Source: Myxococcales bacterium (GTDB taxonomy: Bacteria > Myxococcota > UBA796 > SXON01). Taken from it: 64,000 nucleotides of DNA. The position numbers and the translations under genes were made by a program. The first letter of the stretch is position 1. Every line of letters begins with the position of its first letter. The stretch is from positions 50,857 through 114,856 of the forward strand of contig SHYX01000009.1 of NCBI GenBank assembly GCA_009692585.1. Reading direction: 5' to 3'. The notes under the pieces were generated by a model. It did not search any database and was not told the DNA's origin. It worked only from the letters and a program-made list of their open reading frames with translations. Positions 35,879 through 46,449 of the stretch are shown here, one piece after another.

Positions 35879-37240
35879 GTGACCGCGGCCGAGGCCATCG
35901 ATGCCCTCGCCCGCGGTGACGCGTCGTTCTGGGCGGGGGATCGGCCGGCGGCCGTCGTGGAGTGGCGCGCGGCATTGCGTGGCGCCGGCGCGTGCGAGGA
36001 GGACGCGTGCCGTGCCGTGTCAGCCATGGCCCACGTGCGCCTGGTCCGTCGCGAGGGCAACTTCGCGCCGCTCTGGCACGAACCGGGGTGGAACCGCGCC
36101 CTCGGGGACTGTCCCGCCGAGGAGCCGCTCTGCGTCCTGGCCGAGGCCGATCGCCGGCTGACGGTTCCGGCCTTCGCGGGGGGGGACGTGGCGTCCGTTG
36201 CTGGCCTCGTCGCCCCGCTCCTGGTCGAGGGTTCTCCGTGGGCCGGTGCGGCCGCCGCGCGCCAGCGCCTCGCCGTGGCCCGTGGCGCCCCGGGGATCGC
36301 GGTGGAATGGCCCTCGCAGGGGGATGATGGTCTGGCTCGCGCCATGAAGGCGAGCGCGCGATCCGACGCCCCGGACCCCGGGACGTGGACGCTCTCGTTC
36401 GGGCTGACCGCTGCGCCCTACGCCGGCTTCGGCGGGCTGGTGCGCCTCGTCGAGCCGGACCTGGGCGGACGCGGGCATCGCCTTTCGCTGGTGGCGGCTG
36501 CCGATTCGACCGGGACGGTGGCCGCATCGTCGTCGTTGGCGGTTCGGTCCGCAGCAAGCCCGTCCACGAGCCTGGGGTACGGGCGCGGGCCGCTCTGGTC
36601 CTGGTCGGGAGAGGGAGCGCAAGCCACGCTGTCCGAGCGGGCCGACTGCGCCATTGGTGTCGCGACATCCGTCGGTCCGATCACCGTCAGCGGCGGTGCC
36701 GGGGGTCTGTGGTTCGATCCGCGTGACACCAGCCCGGAGCGGGTGGTCGGGGTCGGACCGACCGCCAGCGTCCGATTCGCCGACCGCCCCACGCGATGGT
36801 GGATATCAATCTCTGGTCGCGACATCATCGACGCGGACACCGCGGGGCACCATCTGTTGGTCGATGCCGATGTGCGGAAGGTGTTTTCTATCGGCCGGCT
36901 CGACCTCGCATCGCGGCTCTACGGTCAGGGCGCACCCGGCGAGACGGCCTGGTACCTGGAGCCCGCCGTGGGAGGAAGCACGTTATTGCGGGGGCTCCCC
37001 TACGGGCGGTTTCGCGCCGAGTGGATCGCTGCCGCCCAGGTCGAGGCCCGGGTTCCGGTGGTGGGCCCGCTCCATGCCGCGCTGTTTGTCGACAGTGTCT
37101 GGGCCGACGGTTTCCATGCTTCGGTGGGGGGCGGGATCCGGCTGGTCCTGCCCCCGGAGCGGGAAAATGTCACCCGGGTCGATGTGGGCTTCAGTCCCGA
37201 CGGGTGGGGCGTGGTCCTCGGCTGGGGCGAGGCGTTCTGA
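35879..37240 (+). CDS. Outer-membrane barrel protein with N-terminal helical domain
   Basis: 453 residues from a GTG at 35879, 17 bases after the sulfatase-like gene. Residues 1-150 are Ala-rich and helical with four Cys and no visible signal peptide. From about 165 on the sequence is beta-strand-like and ends like Omp85/D15 barrels: LRGLPYGRFRAEWIAAAQVEARVPV, then HAALFVDSVWADGF and a final FSPDGWGVVLGWGEAF with C-terminal Phe. The missing signal suggests either that the true start lies upstream in an overlap with the sulfatase gene, or unusual export. Third gene of the 33-37 kb cluster. Confidence 0.65.
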   Translation: MTAAEAIDALARGDASFWAGDRPAAVVEWRAALRGAGACEEDACRAVSAMAHVRLVRREGNFAPLWHEPGWNRALGDCPAEEPLCVLAEADRRLTVPAFAGGDVASVAGLVAPLLVEGSPWAGAAAARQRLAVARGAPGIAVEWPSQGDDGLARAMKASARSDAPDPGTWTLSFGLTAAPYAGFGGLVRLVEPDLGGRGHRLSLVAAADSTGTVAASSSLAVRSAASPSTSLGYGRGPLWSWSGEGAQATLSERADCAIGVATSVGPITVSGGAGGLWFDPRDTSPERVVGVGPTASVRFADRPTRWWISISGRDIIDADTAGHHLLVDADVRKVFSIGRLDLASRLYGQGAPGETAWYLEPAVGGSTLLRGLPYGRFRAEWIAAAQVEARVPVVGPLHAALFVDSVWADGFHASVGGGIRLVLPPERENVTRVDVGFSPDGWGVVLGWGEAF

Positions 37241-37310
37241 GGCCCTCTGGGCGGCGCGCCGCGACCGTGCAGGACGCAGGCGGGCGCTGCCGCGCGCCGC
37301 GCCCCCGCCG

Positions 37311-37354
37311 AAAAAAGAACGGTCGGGGAAGGGGGGTCAGCCCCGTCCCCGACC
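37311..37354 (-). terminator. Rho-independent terminator for the minus strand
   Basis: GGTCGGGGA-GGGG and CCCCGTCCCCGACC (37321-37354) form a stem of about 14 pairs with one mismatch and a short loop. Read on the minus strand it is followed by TTCTTTTTT (37311-37318). It would end transcripts coming from the 37.8-39.7 kb gene and the Hsp20 remnant, and may also stop plus-strand transcripts of the barrel gene. Confidence 0.65.
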
Positions 37355-37480
37355 GGCGCTTCGGTCCGCCTCCCCAGATGGACCTCGGCGCAGCGGGCGT
37401 ACCCGATCGTGGTTTGCTCGACCGCCAGACTGTCGGGAGCGGACGATCGGTACGCGCGTCGTGTGTAGTGTTTCAAAGAT

Positions 37481-37624
37481 TCAGGCGGTGGTCACCGGGA
37501 TGGTCCGGGGGGCCGCTGTTGGCGCCGCTCGCGGCACCTTGATGGTGAGAACCCCGTCCTTCACGATTGATTCCACGCGCTCCACGTCGATCTTCGGGGG
37601 CTCCCTTCCGTTGGGCCGACAGGG
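37481..37624 (-). pseudogene. C-terminal remnant of an Hsp20 small heat-shock protein
   Basis: An open frame of 47 codons, cut at its 5' end by an in-frame TGA at 37625-37627. It encodes the end of an alpha-crystallin domain: PPKIDVERVESIVKDGVLTIKVPRA, followed by the C-terminal IxI-type anchor TIPV. About 100 residues of a normal Hsp20 (140-160 residues) are missing and there is no start codon or signal, so this is a decayed fragment just upstream of a working-looking terminator. Confidence 0.6.
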
Positions 37625-37793
37625 TCAGCGTGTCCGCGGGGCGTAGCTCGGCCAGGGTGACAAGAACATACGCACTCCATTGGGTGTGTGGGCTCCCGGC
37701 ACGAAGTGTGCCGAGGGCGACCGTTGACGCGAGTAATGGAAACACCATCGCGCCCAGCGTCAAGCCGACAGGCCGTCTCCGAGTGTCACGCAA

Positions 37794-39683
37794 CTACCGC
37801 CCGTCGCAGTCCCGGACCCGGTACAGCGACAACCGAACCGGCGCGTCGCCGAACTCCACCCACCCGTCGCTCAGCGGGGCCACTTCGATTTCCTGGAGGA
37901 CGTCCAGGCCGCAACGCTCGCCTGACCAGTGGGCGGCGAGCCGATCGGCGGTGCCGCGGAAGACGAGGTCGCCGGGGGACGGGGTGCCGGCCCCCCAGGG
38001 GCTCCAGCGCATGCCGGTGGACACGCTGAGCCAGACGCGGAAGGCCCCGTTGGGGTCCTGGCCGTCGTCGTACCAGCCGCGCACGGCACCGTCGGGAGCG
38101 CGGAGCGAGTCGCCCTCCGGGCGCGGGAGCGAGGCGCGCAGAAACTGGTATTCGCGCTCCCACGCCCAGGGCCGCGGCGCCGTCGTCGCGCCCGGGCGCA
38201 GCGCGACCGTCGCGATCGCCGCCACGGTGGCGAGCCCCGCGCCGACGCTCCAATGGCCGCGCCGGACGCCGATGAGCCCGATGGTGGCGAGCAGAACGAG
38301 CCACGAGTCCGCGGGGAGTGAGAACCGGAGCGGATCCGCCGCCGGCAGATCCTTGGGCAGGTACGGGAGCGTGGTCGCCGCAAGGACGAGCGCCAGCCAC
38401 GCGATCCCGGGCCGAGGGGGGAGTCCTGGGCGGCGGCGGACCGCAAGGCTCGCTCCGAACGCCGATAGTGTCACGAGAGCCGGCGCCATTGCACCCCCGG
38501 CTCCTAACCACGCCCGCAGCATGAACGGCCAGTCCCCGAGGCGCAGCAGCCGTGCGAAGTCGATCGGGCTGCCGCCGCTACGCTCGGGCAGGTAGGCGAG
38601 GCGGCACCCGATGAGGACGGCGCCCGCGGCCGACCACCCCCACTGCCGGCGCGCCGCCAGCGGCAGCAGCAGGAGCGCCGCCACGGGAAGCTGATCGGGG
38701 CGAAGGTGCGCCAGCAGCGCCGCCGAGAGTACGGCCAGCGCGCGCTCCGAGCGGGTACCCCCCAGCGCGGCGACGGCGGTCAGGAGTTGGAGGAAGCCGA
38801 CCAGGACTGCGTGGTCTTCGATGCGGGACAGGCCGACCGCGTGTGGCCAGAGCGCCAGTCCCACGCCCGCCAGGAGCGCCGGCCGCTCTCCGAGGCCGAG
38901 CCGGCGTGCCAGGACGAACAGCAGTGGTGGCGACGCGCTGGAGGCCACGAGGTTGACGTCGTGCGCCAGCTCCGCGGGGCGCGTGCCCACCAGGCCGACC
39001 CCCGCCAGCCCCTCGTGGATGAGGCCCAAGAGCGACATCCAGGTTTCGCCGTAGTAACGATCGGTTCCGCCCCGGCCGAGGGCACTGATCAACCGCTCGT
39101 ACGCCGCGTCGCCCCCCAGGATGACGGTCTCCCGGGCCCAGGCCAGGCGGGCGCCGCTCGCGAGCGCGGCGAGGGCGAGGGTCCACCCTAGCGGACGGGC
39201 CCGCCCGCCGGTGACGAGCGCCACGACCGCCGCCGTCGCCCAGGCCACCACCACCGCATGCCACGGCCGCGGCCCGGCCATGGGCACCCGGCCCGGCGCC
39301 TCGGCGGTGACATTCTGGTCGAGCGGCGGCTCGTTCGCCGGGGTTGCCGCCAGCATCCCGCCGCGCAGCAACGGCGCGGCCCGCGGTAATGCCGCGCACG
39401 CCGCGGCGATGGGCGCCGGGAGGCTCGGCAGGTCGAAGCTCTCCGGCGCATCATCGAGTCGTTGGCGCAATTGCAGGGACAGCCCGCCGCCGGTGCACAG
39501 CGCTGAGCCGCCACGATCCGGGGTCAGGTCGATCCAGTAGTGGCTGAGCTCGGGGCTCTCCCACTCGAAGCGCACCAGGTCGGGCCCGACCGACTCGGAT
39601 AGTAGCCGATGGCCATCGGGGATCGGGCCGAGCGGTGCCCAGGCCCCGGCCCATGCGGCCGCGATTGTACCGAGAAGAAGCAT
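37794..39683 (-). CDS. Polytopic membrane protein, GT-C glycosyltransferase-like
   Basis: 629 residues. A signal-anchor (1-20) leads into a soluble domain (about 20-130) with an apparent disulfide pair, then roughly ten membrane helices (about 145-470), and a C-terminal soluble domain. The loop after the second helix has GGDAAYERLISALGRGGTDRYYGETWMS, which places an acidic residue and a Tyr/Trp cluster where GT-C enzymes bind lipid-linked sugars. The assignment is by layout rather than close similarity. The ATG at 39683 is preferred because it gives a clean signal-anchor; a GTG at 39722 is an alternative. It is divergent from the cytochrome gene. Confidence 0.65.
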   Translation of the reverse strand: MLLLGTIAAAWAGAWAPLGPIPDGHRLLSESVGPDLVRFEWESPELSHYWIDLTPDRGGSALCTGGGLSLQLRQRLDDAPESFDLPSLPAPIAAACAALPRAAPLLRGGMLAATPANEPPLDQNVTAEAPGRVPMAGPRPWHAVVVAWATAAVVALVTGGRARPLGWTLALAALASGARLAWARETVILGGDAAYERLISALGRGGTDRYYGETWMSLLGLIHEGLAGVGLVGTRPAELAHDVNLVASSASPPLLFVLARRLGLGERPALLAGVGLALWPHAVGLSRIEDHAVLVGFLQLLTAVAALGGTRSERALAVLSAALLAHLRPDQLPVAALLLLPLAARRQWGWSAAGAVLIGCRLAYLPERSGGSPIDFARLLRLGDWPFMLRAWLGAGGAMAPALVTLSAFGASLAVRRRPGLPPRPGIAWLALVLAATTLPYLPKDLPAADPLRFSLPADSWLVLLATIGLIGVRRGHWSVGAGLATVAAIATVALRPGATTAPRPWAWEREYQFLRASLPRPEGDSLRAPDGAVRGWYDDGQDPNGAFRVWLSVSTGMRWSPWGAGTPSPGDLVFRGTADRLAAHWSGERCGLDVLQEIEVAPLSDGWVEFGDAPVRLSLYRVRDCDGR

Positions 39684-39739
39684 GCTTGCTGCTATCTCGC
39701 CGTGGACAGCCGCCCCGAACACCCGCTATGGTCGCGGGC

Positions 39740-40492
<753 letters not shown>

Positions 40493-40515
40493 CCGACCCG
40501 CGCCCGGAGACTCCG

Positions 40516-41682
40516 ATGACCACGATGATGACGGCCCTGACCTTCGACGCCCGGCGCGATGGATGGGAGACCTCGACCGGATTGGTGAAGGATCGTGTCC
40601 CGGTCCCGGAGTTCGACGCCGACACCGACCACGCCAGCGTGCTCATCAAGGTGAAGTACGCCGGGTTCTGCGGTAGCGACCGCGGGATCTGGTGGCGCAA
40701 GGCCTTCGGCGACATGATCCTGGGCAGCCTCGCCGATGAGGCCCGCACCACGCGGGTGGTCGGGCACGAGCTGCTCGGCGAGATCGTGGCGGTTGGCGTG
40801 AAGGTGACGCCCAAGTACGGGTACAAGCCGGGTGACATCGTCAGCACCGAGTCGCACATCATCTGCGGCACCTGCTACCAGTGCCGCGTCGGCGACAGCC
40901 ACGTGTGCCAGAAGGACAAGATCATCGGCATCTCGATGGACGGCTGCTTCGCGGAGTTCCTCAAGCTTCCGGCCAAGGCGCTGTGGCCGACCGATCTGGC
41001 GAAGATCCGCCCCGAGGTCGCGGCCGTCCAGGAGCCCTTCGGCAACGCGGTACACGCATGCCAGGCCACCGATCTGCGGGGCAAGACCGTGGCGATCATG
41101 GGGTGCGGAACCATCGGACTGTTCGCGATCCTCATCGCCCGCGGCATGGGCGCCACCAAGATCATCGGGGTCGAGGTGGATCCGAAGCACGCCCAGATGG
41201 CGCGCGATCTCGGCTGTGACGTGGTCCTGACGCCGAGCATGGCGAACCCCGCCCGGCCGCACGCCGCCGACCTGGAGCTGCGCGACGCCATCCGCGCGCT
41301 CACCGGTGGCGTCGGGGTCGACGTGGCGCTGGAGATGGCCGGGTTCAACAGCTCGATGAACAACGCCATCAAGGCCGTCCGCCGCGGCGGGCACGTGGTG
41401 CTCTTCGGCGTCAAGAACGGCGACGCGGTGATCGAGGACGTGCATCGCCTGGTCATGGACGGCATCCAGCTCCACGGGATCGTCGGGCGGCGCATCTTCG
41501 GCACCTGGGAAATCACCCAGCGGCTGCTCGAGGATCGGGCCAACGGCATCCAGGACGCGATCTGGAACACCATCCTCGAGCGGGGCGACGATACGATCGT
41601 TGACTTGGCGGACTGGGAAAAAACATCGTTCGAAGGGGTCATTTCCCGCCATCCCAAGGCCGTGATCCGCATCGCGGGCTGA
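40516..41682 (+). CDS. tdh: Zn-dependent L-threonine 3-dehydrogenase-like enzyme
   Basis: Medium-chain dehydrogenase, 388 residues, oxidising L-threonine to 2-amino-3-ketobutyrate with NAD+. Catalytic zinc ligands: Cys52 (GFCGSD), His84-Glu85 (GHE). Structural zinc: Cys117, Cys120, Cys123, Cys131. Tdh-type signatures QEPFGNAVH and GRRIFGTWE, and Rossmann motif GCGTIG (196-201). It is longer than E. coli Tdh (341) and has a divergent N-terminus, so another polyol or amino-alcohol dehydrogenase remains possible; the nearby kbl gene supports Tdh. ATG at 40516 has a GGAG site. Confidence 0.85.
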   Translation: MTTMMTALTFDARRDGWETSTGLVKDRVPVPEFDADTDHASVLIKVKYAGFCGSDRGIWWRKAFGDMILGSLADEARTTRVVGHELLGEIVAVGVKVTPKYGYKPGDIVSTESHIICGTCYQCRVGDSHVCQKDKIIGISMDGCFAEFLKLPAKALWPTDLAKIRPEVAAVQEPFGNAVHACQATDLRGKTVAIMGCGTIGLFAILIARGMGATKIIGVEVDPKHAQMARDLGCDVVLTPSMANPARPHAADLELRDAIRALTGGVGVDVALEMAGFNSSMNNAIKAVRRGGHVVLFGVKNGDAVIEDVHRLVMDGIQLHGIVGRRIFGTWEITQRLLEDRANGIQDAIWNTILERGDDTIVDLADWEKTSFEGVISRHPKAVIRIAG

Positions 41683-41723
41683 ACCGGTTGCCGCAGGCGT
41701 TGCAACCTCGCTACACTCGCCGC

Positions 41724-43271
41724 GTGACCATGGTGTTGTTCCTGGCCTGCGAGACGGGCCCCACTGCGGAGCCGGCCCATCCTGAGGCCGGCGGCTTCGT
41801 CGGTGATTCGGTCGAGGACACCAGCGAAAGCGGGGCAGACCCGGCGCTGCCACCGAGCTTCGAGAGGACCACCGAGGTGCTGGTGGTCGGTAGCGGGCCC
41901 GCGGGCGTCGCCGCCGCGCTCACCGCTGTCGAAGCGGGCCGCGAGGTCCTGATGTTGGAGAAGTCGGCCACTCCCGGAACCGGAATTCGCCTGGGCGGCG
42001 TGGTCTACGCGGCAATGACTCGTTGGCAGGAGGCGCAGGGCTTCACCGACACCCTCGACGCCGCGCAGGCGGACTGGCTCAGCGCGACCGGGGTCGAGGG
42101 GACCCGGCCCAGCGTCACCGCGTTCATCCAAGGCAGCGGCCCCACGCTGGCCTGGCTCGCCGATGCGCACGGGGTCGACATTCGCGCGCCTTCGGTCAGC
42201 GCCGGGGAAGGAGAGCTACCCCGCACCCACCGGATCGCCTGGTCCGCCAGCGCGGTCCCCTTCGAGTTCCTCACCGACGGGCAGCCGATCACCGTGGAGA
42301 CGGAGGTCGAGGTGACCGGGCCGGTGATGTGGCAGGGTGCCGTCGTCGGCGTACGCTGGAGGAACACGTCGGGAGAGGAGGGCTCGATCGGCGCTGACGC
42401 CGTGGTGTTGGCGACCGGCGGCTTCCTTCGCGACCTGGCCCAGGTCGAGGCCCACGCGCCCGCGCTCGCGGGTCTGGAGCCGTTGTTCGAGACCAACCCG
42501 ACCAGCAACGGGGGCGGCCTCCCCTTCCTGGCGGAGGTGGACGCGGCGTGGGAGACGCCGGGCAACATCGGCGCCTATGTCCATTCGGTCCAGGACCCGT
42601 GGCGGCCGGCGGGCGAGGCGCTGATCGTCTCCACGGCCGTGCCCTACATCATCGTCGGGGCCGATGGCCGTCGCTTCGCGCTGGAACACGACCTCGGGAG
42701 CTTCCTGGTCGCTCCAAGCGTCCCTGACCGCGGCGCGTGGCTGATCACCGCCTACGGCGACCCGGAGACGCCGGTTTTCCAGCCGCCCGGGTACAACTGG
42801 GCCGACGCGATGGTGGCCGAACACTTCACCCCCCTCGAGGTCATGGGGGCGGGTTCGGAGGAGGTGTTTGCCGGCAACGACGCGGCGGAGGTGATCCTGT
42901 GGGCGGGGCTGCCGGTCGACGCGCTCGATGAGCTCGAGAACTACAACAATCTCGCGGCCAGCGGCGCCCCCGAGCCCTTCGGCGGCATCCTGACCCCCGA
43001 CAAGAGCGTCGACGGCATCCGGTGGATGGTCGTTCGGCTCCACCCTGGACTGGCCAAGAACTTCGGCGGGGTCGCGACCGACCTGGACGGGCGCGTGCTC
43101 GATCTCTCAGGAGCGCCGGTGGCGGGTTTGTTTGCCGCGGGCGAGGTGACGGGGATGCTTCCCGGCGGCGGCGCCGGGCGCGGGTTCGCCGGCAGCGTCG
43201 GCGCCTGCTACTACGGCGGTCGTGTCGCGGGTGCAACGGCGGCGGCGTATGTGCCGGAGGGCGGACCGTAG
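41724..43271 (+). CDS. FAD-dependent oxidoreductase lipoprotein (fumarate-reductase-flavoprotein-like)
   Basis: 515 residues. The N-terminus VTMVLFLAC has a lipobox (Cys9) and an acidic/Ser linker, so this flavoenzyme is exported as a lipoprotein. FAD-binding: VVGSGPAGVAAALTAVEAGREVLMLEKS near residue 50 and the closing FAD motif FAAGEVTGMLPGGGAGRGFAGSVGACYYGGR near the C-terminus. The overall plan is that of FAD_binding_2/flavocytochrome-c flavoproteins, whose substrates include fumarate, urocanate and ketosteroids. Electron exchange with the upstream diheme lipoprotein is an attractive inference. ATG at 41730 is an alternative start. Confidence 0.82.
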   Translation: MTMVLFLACETGPTAEPAHPEAGGFVGDSVEDTSESGADPALPPSFERTTEVLVVGSGPAGVAAALTAVEAGREVLMLEKSATPGTGIRLGGVVYAAMTRWQEAQGFTDTLDAAQADWLSATGVEGTRPSVTAFIQGSGPTLAWLADAHGVDIRAPSVSAGEGELPRTHRIAWSASAVPFEFLTDGQPITVETEVEVTGPVMWQGAVVGVRWRNTSGEEGSIGADAVVLATGGFLRDLAQVEAHAPALAGLEPLFETNPTSNGGGLPFLAEVDAAWETPGNIGAYVHSVQDPWRPAGEALIVSTAVPYIIVGADGRRFALEHDLGSFLVAPSVPDRGAWLITAYGDPETPVFQPPGYNWADAMVAEHFTPLEVMGAGSEEVFAGNDAAEVILWAGLPVDALDELENYNNLAASGAPEPFGGILTPDKSVDGIRWMVVRLHPGLAKNFGGVATDLDGRVLDLSGAPVAGLFAAGEVTGMLPGGGAGRGFAGSVGACYYGGRVAGATAAAYVPEGGP

Positions 43272-43296
43272 GCGCCGATCCAATAGCGACTGCGCC

Positions 43297-44266
43297 TCAC
43301 CACTTGCTGGGATCGTCCCAAGGAATCGGAAGGCCCTCGATGATGAGACTGCGCGTACCCCTGGCCTCGCCGGGCCCTGGCAACGGCCAGTTCAGGTCGA
43401 AGTACACCCACTCCGGGTAGCCGTCGCCGGTCATGTCGAGCACGTCGGCGACGAGCCTTCAGCCCCTTGGCAGGGCCCGAGGACATCGGCGACGTCAAGC
43501 TGGCCCCCACCGGCGATTTTCGTCGACGCCATCGAGGTCGCCCCGAACGCCAGGTCGGCGAGCCCGTCGCCGTCGATGTCCCCTTCCTCGGTATCCGCCC
43601 AGTGGCTCGGGAAGCCCTGATTCCGGGGTTCGGCTTCCTCGAACCAGGCGTAGTGGCCGACATCGAGCAGGCTGCCGCCGCCCATGAGGTCGGCCCCTTC
43701 GACGATCACAAAGAATCCCGTGTCGTCTTCGGTCGTGAGGGTGGTCGTCTGCCCGACCTCGTCCGGGCCGTCCCCGTCAAGGTCGGTGAAGATGTCCCCG
43801 CTGATGACGGCGCGAGGGAGCGACTCCATCTCGGTGGTGCCCGAGAGCGCCGGCCCCCCGGCAACGAGGGCATCGTACCCCCCCCCGCCACGGCCGCCAA
43901 CCTGGATGAGCACGTCGGCGTAGCCGTCCCCGTCCCCGGCCGATGTCGGACCAGCTCACGCGGGCATCCAACCGCTGAACGGTCCGAAACTGGCGGCGGT
44001 GTACAGGATCGACATCCCGAGCCGGCCGTTGCAGTCGTCATCTTCCGGCGTGTCCAGGCCCTCGAGCATCGCCGGATTGATGTCGCCGCGGGTCTGGTCG
44101 CAGTCGGGCACTGGCGGGCAGCCCGTCGTCGACGGCGGTGGAAAGGTCGGCCCGTAGAGGTCGCCGTCAGGGTCGGTGCCCAACGCGCATGCGGCATGCG
44201 CCGACGGAGCCGCCGCAGAAACAACACTCAGAACGAGGATAATCCGCGCGAGTGGGGAGGGCGCAT
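43297..44266 (-). pseudogene. Frameshifted FG-GAP/MopE-like exported protein gene
   Basis: Coding similarity runs along the minus strand but jumps frame at least four times. An ATG at 44266 with GGAG six bases upstream starts a frame that ends after 12 codons, while the signal-peptide sequence IILVLSVVSAAAPSAHA continues in another frame. MopE-like DCDQTRGDINPAMLEG and EDDDCNG follow in the frame ending at 43956. Then FG-GAP-like repeats (GDGDGYADVLIQ; FTDLDGDGPDEVG; DIDGDGLADLAFGA) lie in further frames. The end, LDMTGDGYPEWVYF to PWDDPSKW, is in yet another frame, stopping at 43297. The intact protein would be an integrin-like surface protein of about 320 residues. Confidence 0.75.
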
Positions 44267-44435
44267 CGGCGGCTCCGGTTGTCGGGCAAGACTACCAGAG
44301 TTCTGGAGGGTGCGGGCATCGCAACAGGAATAATTTGTGTCGCGAGTATGACACCGTGTCGCGCCCCAGTTGAGGCCTGCCCTCTCACGCTGACGTCACC
44401 GCGGCCGCTCCCCCTTTTGATGATAGCCAGCCCCG

Positions 44436-45626
<1,191 letters not shown>

Positions 45627-45628
45627 GG

Positions 45629-45647
45629 TCATGTTTGACAAACATGA
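45629..45647. promoter_or_regulatory. Perfect inverted repeat before the ATPase remnant
   Basis: TCATGTTT and AAACATGA form an 8-base perfect inverted repeat around GAC, three bases after the kbl stop and 13 bases before the start of the decayed ATPase. No T-tract follows, so it looks more like an operator or element end than a terminator. Confidence 0.5.
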
Positions 45648-45659
45648 TGTGTCTGATCC

Positions 45660-46402
45660 ATGTATCCGATGGCGATTCCGTTCCTGGATCGTGACGACGA
45701 ACAGCGGCGGCTCCGCCGATTCATGCACGGAGACGACTCACGGCTGGCGGTCCTGTTCGGGCGTCATCCCTGCTCGCGCTCGTCGGCGCCGGCTGCAATC
45801 TCCTGTCGGAGATCGCGGCGCGAATGGGGAAGCCGACGGGCGCGCTGACCCGTCCGCTGGCGAACCTAATCGACCTTGGCTATCTCCGGAAGGAAACACC
45901 GTTCGGCGAGGACGAACGCTCCACCAAGAGGACGCTTTACCGGATCGACGACCCCCTCGTCGCGTTCTGGTTCCGATTCGTGCAACCGGCCCGCACGCTC
46001 CTGCAGCGCGACCTGCTCGAACCGGTCGAAGCTCGTCTTGGTGCCGCATTCGCTCAGCACTGTGCGGAGGCCTGGGAGGTTCTGGCGCGGGAGTCCGTGC
46101 CCCATCTGCACACCGGAGGGATTGCCTGGGGTCCCGCTTCGCGTTGGTGGGGGAACGGCCCCAGCGGTCCGTTGGAGTTCGACGTCGTGGCCGAGTCCCT
46201 CGACGGCCGGAGCGTCTTGGTCGGCGAAGCGAAGTGGACGGCCCGCGCCGACGTAGCCGGGTGGCGTGCGGAGCTGCGGGCTCGCGTGGCGTCGGCGCCC
46301 TTCGTGCGGGGTCGGCGCGTCGCGTATGCGCTGTGGGTCAAAGAAGCTTTCGCCGGGGATGACATCGTCACGCCGGACCTCGTGATGGCCGCGCTGAGGT
46401 AA
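45660..46402 (+). pseudogene. Internally deleted archaeal-type AAA ATPase (DUF234 C-terminus)
   Basis: The first 30 codons (frame of the ATG at 45660, or 45669) encode the N-terminus of an archaeal-type ATPase, FLDRDDEQRRLRRF then LAVLFGR, stopping just where the Walker A (GRRRxGKT) should be. From about 45765 the sequence continues in another frame with the C-terminal half: SLLALVGAGCNLLSEIAARMGKPTGAL (winged helix) and DUF234 to 46402, including LEFDVVAES and VLVGEAKWT, a nuclease-like EAK motif. About 230 residues with both Walker motifs are missing. A 192-codon frame from ATG 45824 could still express the C-terminal part. Confidence 0.75.
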
Positions 46403-46414
46403 CGGCCCCCCGCC

Positions 46415-46443
46415 GAGCCGCCGAGAGGAGGCGGCGGCGGCTC
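46415..46443. terminator. Hairpin between convergent genes
   Basis: GAGCCGCC (46415-46422) and GGCGGCTC (46436-46443) are perfectly complementary. The hairpin sits in the 47-base gap between the ATPase remnant and the DUF4129 gene, which converge. There is no T-tract, so it may work in both directions only weakly. Confidence 0.4.
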
Positions 46444-46449
46444 CCGGCC

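Noticed and set aside
37473..37793. Minus-strand frame with a TTG start and signal-like segment between the GT-like gene and the Hsp20 remnant
   Set aside because: The first 40 codons could be a signal peptide, but the rest reads through the Hsp20 remnant in the wrong frame; no ribosome site.
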